Assembly (NCBI GenBank): GCA_014359855.1
Contig: JACIYQ010000180.1
Coordinates: 1 to 10,924, forward strand
Direction: 5' to 3'
From: Parvibaculum sp.
Lineage (GTDB): Bacteria; Pseudomonadota; Alphaproteobacteria; Parvibaculales; Parvibaculaceae
DNA length: 10,924 nucleotides
In this document: positions 5,877 through 10,924 of the stretch, one piece after another
Layout of the letters: every line of letters begins with the position of its first letter
Numbering within the stretch: position 1 is the stretch's first letter
The notes under the pieces: model-generated
The model's database searches: none
Seen by the model: the letters and a program-made list of their open reading frames with translations, nothing else
Told to the model about the DNA's origin: nothing
Made by a program: the position numbers and the translations under genes

Positions 5877-6191
5877 TCCGGGGTACCTGACCCGGGAGCG
5901 GATTGTCCCGGACCGGGTCATTAACCGTAAAAGCTTACTCCGTATGCGAATTTTAACTTTTGAAGGCGAGGTATTTCGGCCACTGCAAAGTGGAAAAGCG
6001 ACGTCAAATGGCCAGAAATTCGCGCCTGCGGCAGCTTTTACATCGAACTCGCGCCGTGCTTGTGCTATTCTTCAGTTAACGTGCAATGGTTAGCGGGCGG
6101 GGTGTGATCGCCAACCATGTATTCGCGCAGTCTTGCGGGAGCCTCCGGTCCTCCATGGATGTGAGTTCCTGCGTTCCGAGGAGGTTTTGTC
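5877..6191. other. 315-bp gene-free leader with several potential RNA structures
   Basis: No credible coding sequence was found here. From left to right it holds an 8-bp inverted repeat just after the OPX stop (5888-5920, listed separately) and an AT-rich stretch around 5920-5970. Next is a 5-bp hairpin with a GCAA (GNRA-type) tetraloop, CCACT-GCAA-AGTGG (5980-5993). GGCCA at 5978-5982 could pair instead with TGGCC at 6009-6013. A GG-N10-GC element at 6009-6023 resembles a sigma-54 promoter at 8 of 11 defined positions. A perfect AGGAGGT ribosome site (6179-6185) serves the next gene. The layout suggests a separately regulated or structured leader for the secreted-protein gene. None of these roles is proven. 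Confidence 0.4.
5888..5920 (+). terminator. Inverted repeat after the OPX gene, possible attenuator
   Basis: TGACCCGG (5888-5895) and CCGGGTCA (5913-5920) pair perfectly over 8 bp. An overlapping alternative, CCGGGA (5892-5897) with TCCCGG (5906-5911), would form a second hairpin that excludes part of the first. It starts 11 nt after the OPX stop codon. No T-run follows, so it may be a processing or partial-termination structure rather than a classical intrinsic terminator. Confidence 0.35.
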
Positions 6192-6689
6192 ATGCTGAAA
6201 TCCGTTTCAACGGCGTTTGTATTCGCGGTGGCACTCGCCTTCGCGGCAATCGCTTTCAATCCGTCTCCGGCTGCGGCCCAGGATCTCGCCGGAGCCCAGG
6301 CCGACATCGAGGCGCTGCTAGTCCAGTACGCCGATGACCCGGACGGGCTTGAAGCCGCGATCGAGGAATATGTAACGAATTCGGAAGATCCGGAGCTTGC
6401 GGCGCAGGCGATCGTCGCCGTTGCGGCGGGGCTTCCGGCCAACAGCGATCTCAAGATTGCGCTGGGCAGGGGGCTTGGTGCCGCGATCGCCGTGATCGCG
6501 CTTACAAATCCGACAGCTGCGACGAATATGCAGGCTCTGGCGGCTGCCTCCGGCGACGAGACGCTGGTTGCCGCCGTTTCCGCAGGCTCCTCCGACAAGA
6601 CGGCATCGATCGAGCAGAATGCCGGGGGCGGTTACGAAGGCGCGGGCGACGAAGACGAGACGCCGGAAGAACCCGCCAGCGCGACATAA
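6192..6689 (+). CDS. Small secreted Ala-rich helical protein of unknown function
   Basis: I do not recognise this 165-residue protein. It has a clear Sec signal peptide (residues 1-29, hydrophobic core about 8-22, cleavage after AAA before QD), so the mature chain of about 136 residues is periplasmic, outer-membrane associated or released. The mature part is Ala/Leu-rich and predicted helical, made of short helix-like units with acidic caps (YADDPDGLEAAIEEYV, NSEDPELAAQAIVAVAAGL, ALGRGLGAAIAVIALTNP). It ends in a disordered Gly/Glu/Asp/Pro tail (GGGYEGAGDEDETPEEPA). There are no cysteines, enzyme motifs or transmembrane segments after the signal. The start is firm: a perfect AGGAGGT lies 6 nt before the ATG. 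It sits between the OPX gene and the beta-barrel gene on the same strand, with only 94 bp to the latter, so an accessory role in polysaccharide export or attachment is plausible but inferred only from position. Confidence 0.85.
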   Translation: MLKSVSTAFVFAVALAFAAIAFNPSPAAAQDLAGAQADIEALLVQYADDPDGLEAAIEEYVTNSEDPELAAQAIVAVAAGLPANSDLKIALGRGLGAAIAVIALTNPTAATNMQALAAASGDETLVAAVSAGSSDKTASIEQNAGGGYEGAGDEDETPEEPASAT

Positions 6690-6693
6690 GAAA

Positions 6694-6708
6694 TGCACTG
6701 CCGGTGCA
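6694..6708 (+). other. Small hairpin between the secreted protein and barrel genes
   Basis: TGCAC-TGCCG-GTGCA forms a perfect 5-bp stem with a 5-nt loop just after the stop codon at 6689, without a T-run. It is too weak for a terminator; it may affect mRNA processing or may be chance. Confidence 0.25.
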
Positions 6709-6783
6709 ATCGTTCTGCCATGAATGAGTGGGTATGGCGGGACGCCGGGGGCTGGCTGACAAAGACAAAGCGGAGAATATTCA

Positions 6784-8067
6784 ATGACTTATGGCAGCGT
6801 TCGCCTCGTATCCCTGGCAGCGGCGGGGATTTGGATGGCTTCGGCCTCCGGCGCCTTTGCGCAGCAGGCAGGAGAAGCAGAGACTGAACTGAGCGATGTG
6901 CGTGGCCAGTCCGTCATGGAGAGGGCGCGGCCGGGCTACGATGCGGCGGGCATCCGGGCCGGCGGCTTTATGGTCTACCCGACGGCTTCCGTGACAGAGG
7001 CGTATGAGGACAACATCTACGCCACGCCGACCAACGAGACCGACGACTTCGTCACCACGCTCAGGGCGGGTGTTGCGGTCAATTCGACCTGGAGCCGCCA
7101 CGCGCTCAATCTGAACGCGGGCCTCGCGCAGCAATTCTACGCGGACAACGGCGATGAGGACCGCTTCGACTGGAACGTCGGCGCGGGCGGCGCGCTCGAC
7201 ATCACCTCGATGACGGCGCTTTCCGGCTCGCTCAGCTATGCGCAGCGTCACGAGGATCGCGGCGATCCGAGTTCGCCCGCGGCCGCGAACGAGCCCATCG
7301 AGTACACGCTCTTCACGGGCACCGCGGCGCTCTCCCAGAACTTTGCCCGCATGACGGCGACGGTCGGCGGCGAATACCTCGACTACGATTACGACGACAG
7401 CGCGACGGCTGGCGGCGGTCCGATCGACCAGGACTTCCGCGATCGCGAGGAGTTCATCGAGCGAGTCCGTCTTGCCTATAACGTCTCGCCCGACACGAAC
7501 ATCTATGTCGAAGGTCAGCTCGACCAGCGCGAATACAAGGAGGCTCCGATCCCGCCAGCGCAGGTGCGCGATTCAGAGGGTATGCAGGTGGTGGTCGGCT
7601 CTGAATTCCGCCTGACCAATCTCGCCCAGGGCGGCGCCTATGTCGGTTACCAGGAACGCGACTATGACGCGGCCACCTTCGGCGACACCGACGGTCTCGC
7701 CTATGGCGCGAATGTCGACTGGTTCGTGACGCCCCTGACCACGGTGATCTTCACCGCGGACCAGAGCGTTGAGGAAACCACGATCGGCGGTTCGTCGGGC
7801 TATGACAGGCAGCGGTTCGGCGTCGATGTCGATCACGAGCTCATGCGCAACCTCATCCTCAGCGGCGGTGCCTCCTACGGCAGCGATGACTTCAACTCCA
7901 GCCCGCGCGAGGACGATCTGATCGGTGCCAGTGCCGGTCTGCTCTATCTCCTGAACCGCAATTTCGACGTCGGACTCCGTTACACGTTCGAGGATCGCGA
8001 CTCCAATGACGCGACCGCGGACTACACGCGAAACGTCGTGGCGCTCACGTTGACCGGCAAGCTCTGA
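6784..8067 (+). CDS. Outer-membrane beta-barrel protein (BBP2-type)
   Basis: A 427-residue exported protein with a signal peptide (residues 1-26, cleavage after GAFA). The mature chain shows the pattern of the putative beta-barrel porin 2 family: a start motif (YPTASVTEAYEDNIYATPTN) and DDFVTTLRAGVAVNSTWSRHAL, followed by many alternating hydrophobic/polar strands with short polar turns (ALSGSLSYAQRHED, MTATVGGEYLDYDYDD, AYVGYQERDYD, DVGLRYTFEDRDS). It ends in a typical last strand, NVVALTLTGKL. I see no enzyme motif. GGAG lies 8 nt before the start. The gene follows the short OPX and secreted-protein genes and ends 31 bp before a strong terminator, which makes it the last gene of that transcript. 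In polysaccharide loci such barrels are good candidates for the outer-membrane exit used by short OPX proteins; here that role is inferred, not shown. A simple porin is the alternative. Confidence 0.92.
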   Translation: MTYGSVRLVSLAAAGIWMASASGAFAQQAGEAETELSDVRGQSVMERARPGYDAAGIRAGGFMVYPTASVTEAYEDNIYATPTNETDDFVTTLRAGVAVNSTWSRHALNLNAGLAQQFYADNGDEDRFDWNVGAGGALDITSMTALSGSLSYAQRHEDRGDPSSPAAANEPIEYTLFTGTAALSQNFARMTATVGGEYLDYDYDDSATAGGGPIDQDFRDREEFIERVRLAYNVSPDTNIYVEGQLDQREYKEAPIPPAQVRDSEGMQVVVGSEFRLTNLAQGGAYVGYQERDYDAATFGDTDGLAYGANVDWFVTPLTTVIFTADQSVEETTIGGSSGYDRQRFGVDVDHELMRNLILSGGASYGSDDFNSSPREDDLIGASAGLLYLLNRNFDVGLRYTFEDRDSNDATADYTRNVVALTLTGKL

Positions 8068-8098
8068 GCGAGACGGTTTTGCGGCAATAGAGTTAACG

Positions 8099-8139
8099 GA
8101 GGGCAGGCCGGGCGAACGTCATGGCCTGCCCTCTTTTTT
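8099..8139 (+). terminator. Strong intrinsic terminator after the barrel gene
   Basis: GAGGGCAGGCC (8099-8109) and GGCCTGCCCTC (8123-8133) form a perfect 11-bp stem with a 13-nt loop, followed directly by TTTTTT (8134-8139). This is a textbook rho-independent terminator. It separates the OPX/secreted protein/barrel transcript from the kinase gene, which therefore needs its own promoter in 8140-8238. Confidence 0.94.
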
Positions 8140-8197
8140 GCGTCAACCATGAAGCAATTTTGCCGGCTGGTGGCGGCGTGTGCGGCCCTCAATCGTG

Positions 8198-8203
8198 TAT
8201 AGT
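8198..8203 (+). promoter_or_regulatory. Possible -10 element for the kinase gene
   Basis: TATAGT lies 35 bp before the ATG at 8239, in the only stretch available for a promoter after the terminator. No recognisable -35 box occurs 16-18 bp upstream. A 9-bp direct repeat AGTGCGGCG (8201-8209 and 8218-8226) overlaps the likely start of transcription. The call is tentative. Confidence 0.3.
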
Positions 8204-8238
8204 GCGGCGCAACAGGCAGTGCGGCGAGGTTTCAGACG

Positions 8239-10515
8239 ATGAATGCACCGGTCAAAGGCTCGGCGGCGCCAGCGGTCAGGGGAAGCGCTTACGGATCGGC
8301 CGAGGCCCCCGACGATTCCTTCATGGAGTTCGATCTGCTCGCCATTTTCCGCATGCTGCGGAAGCGGGCGGGCGTCATTGCCGGCATCACCGTCGTGCTC
8401 ACGGCGCTTGTGGCGCTTGCCGTTTCCCAGATGACGCCGCTTTATACCGGCGAGACACTCGTCCTGCTCGACCGGCAGAAGATGCAGGTCGTCGACATGG
8501 ATGCCGTGATGTCGGGCCTGTCGCCGGATTCGGCGGCGGTCGACAGCGAGGTCGAGATTTTGCGCTCGCGCGATCTCGCCCGCCGCGTTGTCGAAAAGCT
8601 TGCGCTTATCGGCGATCCCGAGCTCAACAGCGCGCTGCAAGAGCCTTCGCCGCTGCGCTGGGTGTCGCCGGTCTGGCTCCTCAAGCGCGGTATGGCCGCC
8701 CTTTCTCCGTCGAATGTGGCGGCGCCAACCGGCGAGGCCGAGATCGCCGACCGGCAGACGGAGCGCGTCGTCGATGCGGTCCTCGCGCGGACCGAGGTCG
8801 CGCGAAAAGGCAACACCTTCATCATCAAAATTTCTTTCATCTCCGAGGATCCGGCAAAGGCGGCCCGGATCGCGAATGCGATCGCCGATGCCTATGTCCT
8901 CGATCAGCTCGAGGCGAAGTTCGACGCGACGCGGACGGCCAACGCCTGGCTGTCGGAACGTCTCGGCGAGTTGCGGACGCAGGTCACCGATGCCGAGCGC
9001 GCCGTGGCGATCTATCGCTCCGAGCACGGGCTCGAAGAATCGTCGGGCGTCACCGTCTCCGAGCAGCAGCTTTCCGAACTCAACGCGCAGCTCATTCTCG
9101 CCCGCGCCGCGCTCGCCGAGGCGCAGGCCAAGTACAACCGCGCACGCCAGCTCCGCGCCCAGGGCGGCAGCGTCGAAAGCGTCGCCGATGTGCTGGCCTC
9201 CGGCACGATCTCGGACCTGCGCCAGAAACAGGCGGAGCTTGCCCGCGAAAAGGCGAACCTGTCCGCCAAATACGGGCCGCGCCATCCCGCCATCGTCAAT
9301 ATCGAGGCGCAGCAGGGCGATATCGGCAGCCAGATCTCCGCCGAGGTCTCGCGCATCATCGAGAGCCTTGCCAACAATGTCTCCGTCGCCGAGACGCGGG
9401 TTTCCGCGCTGCGGGACAATCTGAACCAGATCAAGGGCGAGACGGGCGAGGACAATCAGGCGCTCATCCAGCTGCGCGAGCTGGAGCGCGAAGCCGCCGC
9501 CACGCGCGCCGTCTACGAAGCCTTCCTCAACCGCTTCAAGGAGACGACGGGGCAGCAGGGCCTGCAGACGCCCGACACCCGCATCATCTCGCAGGCGGTG
9601 GCTCCGCAGGCCGCCTCCTACCCGCGCACCACGCTCTTCGCCGGTCTCGGTTTCGTCCTCTCCCTCATGCTGGGCTGCGGCGTCGCCTTCCTGCTCGAGC
9701 ATTTCGACAATGGCCTCCAGACCGCGCGCGATGTCGAACAGACGCTCCATCTGCCGCATCTCGTGTCGCTGCCCGCGACGCCGTCCGAAAAGGGCGCCGG
9801 CGGCAAGGTCGTGTTGCCGCAGGACTATCTGATCGCCAAGCCGCTCTCCGCCTTCTCGGAATCGCTCCGAAGCCTGCGCAGCGCGCTGCAGCTTTCCAAT
9901 GTCGACAACCCGCCGAAGATCATCCTCTTCACCTCGGCGCTGCCCGCCGAAGGCAAGACGACGACGTCGGCGAGCTTCGCCCGGGCGGCGGCGGCCTCGG
10001 GCCTCAAGGTCGTGCTCGTCGATTGCGACCTTCGCCACCCCTCCGTCCATCGCGCCTTCGGCCTCGGGCGGCCGGAGGAAGGCCTTGTCGAGCTTCTGGC
10101 CGAGCGTCTCGAGCTCGGCGCGGTCATCGTGAAGGACGACAAGTCCGAACTCGACATCATCCCCGTCGCGACGGGGACGGCCAATCCGCCGGATGTGCTC
10201 GGCTCCGTGCAGATGAAGCTGCTGCTGCAGCGCCTTCGCGACGAATACGACCTCGTCGTCCTCGACAGCGCGCCGGTCCTGCCGGTGTCGGATTCGCGCG
10301 TCCTTTCACGCCTCGCCGACGAGACCGTCTTCGTCGTGCGCTGGAACGAGACCCCGCGCGATGCGGCGCAGAGCGCCCTCAAGGAGCTTCGTCTGTTCGA
10401 TGCGAAGATCGCGGGCGCCGTGCTCTCCATGGTCGATACGGCAAGGCAGGCGCGCTACGGCTATGGCGATGGCGGCTACTACTACAGCCGCTACAGCAAG
10501 TACTATGTCAACTGA
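8239..10515 (+). CDS. Wzc/ExoP-like polysaccharide co-polymerase with BY-kinase domain
   Basis: A 758-residue inner-membrane protein controlling polysaccharide polymerisation and export. The first transmembrane helix is at about 44-63, inside the Wzz-type domain (about 28-130). A long coiled-coil periplasmic region follows (about 200-440), then a GNVR-like segment (ELEREAAATRAVYEAFLNRFKET) and a second helix (about 464-487). The C-terminal cytoplasmic bacterial tyrosine kinase has Walker A SALPAEGKTTT (Lys573), Walker A' VVLVDCDLRH (Asp595, Asp597) and Walker B DLVVLDSAP (Asp676). The last 20 residues contain eight tyrosines, the autophosphorylation cluster of this family. Phosphorylation cycles drive its oligomer assembly and chain-length control, and its periplasmic part docks with an OPX protein. 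Co-polymerase and kinase are fused in one chain, the usual proteobacterial layout. GAGGT lies 8 nt before the start. It begins a new transcript after a terminator, and its end overlaps the next gene. Confidence 0.96.
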   Translation: MNAPVKGSAAPAVRGSAYGSAEAPDDSFMEFDLLAIFRMLRKRAGVIAGITVVLTALVALAVSQMTPLYTGETLVLLDRQKMQVVDMDAVMSGLSPDSAAVDSEVEILRSRDLARRVVEKLALIGDPELNSALQEPSPLRWVSPVWLLKRGMAALSPSNVAAPTGEAEIADRQTERVVDAVLARTEVARKGNTFIIKISFISEDPAKAARIANAIADAYVLDQLEAKFDATRTANAWLSERLGELRTQVTDAERAVAIYRSEHGLEESSGVTVSEQQLSELNAQLILARAALAEAQAKYNRARQLRAQGGSVESVADVLASGTISDLRQKQAELAREKANLSAKYGPRHPAIVNIEAQQGDIGSQISAEVSRIIESLANNVSVAETRVSALRDNLNQIKGETGEDNQALIQLRELEREAAATRAVYEAFLNRFKETTGQQGLQTPDTRIISQAVAPQAASYPRTTLFAGLGFVLSLMLGCGVAFLLEHFDNGLQTARDVEQTLHLPHLVSLPATPSEKGAGGKVVLPQDYLIAKPLSAFSESLRSLRSALQLSNVDNPPKIILFTSALPAEGKTTTSASFARAAAASGLKVVLVDCDLRHPSVHRAFGLGRPEEGLVELLAERLELGAVIVKDDKSELDIIPVATGTANPPDVLGSVQMKLLLQRLRDEYDLVVLDSAPVLPVSDSRVLSRLADETVFVVRWNETPRDAAQSALKELRLFDAKIAGAVLSMVDTARQARYGYGDGGYYYSRYSKYYVN

Positions 10516-10924
10516 GCGGGGCTCGGCGCACCCGGTGTGCGCTGGTCTCTGCCTTGCCGTCGGCCTCCTCCTTTGCGGGCTGGCGATACCGAGGGCCGTT
10601 GCCTATAGCCTTATCGGTGCGGATGGCGGCCGGGCGGGTGCAGCCATCGAGGACGGGAAGGCGCTATCCGCGGCGGAGTTTGCCGATGCGCGGCAGCGCT
10701 TCGGCGAGGCGCTTGCCATTCATCCCGCGGACAGCGACATCGCGCTCGGCCTTGCGCGGCTCGATCTCAGGGCGGCGAGGAACGGCGACGATGCCGCGCT
10801 CGATGCGGCGCTCGCCCATCTGAAGCAGGCGGCCGCCCATGCGCCGAACGAGACCTTCATCTGGTCCGAACTTGCGCGCACGGCGATGCTGCAGGGGGCG
10901 GAGGCGGGCAGCGTCATTCCCTGG
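10505..10924 (+). CDS. TPR-like membrane-anchored or secreted protein, cut by the window edge
   Basis: An open frame of 140 codons with no stop before the right edge. It starts at ATG 10505, 11 nt inside the end of the kinase gene, which suggests translational coupling. The N-terminus MSTERGSAHP is followed by a hydrophobic segment (about residues 11-33, CAGLCLAVGLLLCGLAIPRA) that is a signal anchor or signal peptide. The visible remainder is helical and Ala-rich, with the spacing of tetratricopeptide-type repeats: ALSAAEFADARQRFGEALAIHPADSDIALGLARLDL, then ALAHLKQAAAHAPNETFIWSELARTAM. TPR proteins are common helpers in exopolysaccharide loci (scaffolds of the synthase/export complex), and the overlap with the kinase gene supports such a role. 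The C-terminal part is outside the window, so a catalytic domain further on cannot be excluded. Confidence 0.8.
   Translation, partial: MSTERGSAHPVCAGLCLAVGLLLCGLAIPRAVAYSLIGADGGRAGAAIEDGKALSAAEFADARQRFGEALAIHPADSDIALGLARLDLRAARNGDDAALDAALAHLKQAAAHAPNETFIWSELARTAMLQGAEAGSVIPW

Noticed and set aside
5978..6013. Cyclic-di-GMP or other known riboswitch
   Set aside because: A GCAAAG stretch and hairpins caught the eye, but the conserved core and receptor elements of the GEMM class are absent, and no other known riboswitch class was recognised.
5920..6085. CtrA-type sites (TTAA-N7-TTAA) in the leader
   Set aside because: TTAACCG at 5921 and TTAACG at 6076 resemble half-sites, but no second half occurs at the required 7-nt spacing.
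8143..10050. 635-codon minus-strand open frame opposite the kinase gene
   Set aside because: Long antisense frames are common in GC-rich coding DNA. The translation is Arg/Asp/Gly-rich with no recognisable domain, while the plus strand encodes a complete Wzc-like protein.
8121..10823. 900-codon plus-strand open frame in another phase over the kinase gene
   Set aside because: The translation is Arg/Ala-rich without motifs, it spans the terminator stem at its start, and it overlaps the well-supported kinase and TPR-like genes.
1..10924. CRISPR arrays, tRNA/rRNA genes, insertion sequences, integrase or att sites
   Set aside because: None were seen: no regularly spaced repeats, no tRNA-like cloverleaf, no transposase or integrase motifs and no terminal inverted repeats with target duplications.

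Overview
The window is GC-rich chromosomal DNA from an alphaproteobacterium. The evidence is gene content and coding style: an ECF sigma factor of alphaproteobacterial type, a remnant of the beta-helix/diheme cytochrome pair best known from marine Proteobacteria such as Hyphomonas and Shewanella, and a polysaccharide export locus of the kind found in Hyphomicrobiales and Caulobacterales. I cannot name the genus.

Left part (1-2950): an ECF sigma factor gene (87-593, +) converges on a TetR-family repressor gene (628-1314, -). The repressor is divergent from a decayed locus (1457-2931, +). That locus fuses the front of a secreted parallel beta-helix protein to the back of an SO2930/HNE_0200-family diheme cytochrome c. 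It carries several frame changes, one internal deletion of roughly 60 codons and one deletion-fusion joint. A 16-bp palindrome (1363-1378) between the repressor and the pseudogene is a likely operator.

Middle part (2948-5013): a Kdo-pathway arabinose-5-phosphate isomerase (kdsD, -), apparently starting at TTG, is divergent from a PPP-type metallophosphoesterase (+). The region between them holds a near-perfect 26-bp palindrome (4092-4117).

Right part (5199-10924): a surface-polysaccharide export module, all on +. It has a short OPX (Wza/GumB-like) lipoprotein, a small secreted Ala-rich helical protein of unknown function, and an outer-membrane beta-barrel of the BBP2 type, closed by a strong intrinsic terminator (8099-8139). 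Then come a fused Wzz/BY-kinase (Wzc/ExoP-like) with a tyrosine-rich tail and an overlapping TPR-like membrane protein that runs off the window edge. The OPX protein seems too short to cross the outer membrane itself. The working model is: kinase/co-polymerase in the inner membrane, OPX ring in the periplasm, and the BBP2 barrel as the outer-membrane exit. The metallophosphoesterase could be the phosphatase partner, but that is only inferred from position.

The main items for a second look are the short-OPX/barrel/orphan-secreted-protein set, the decayed fusion locus, and the two intergenic palindromes.
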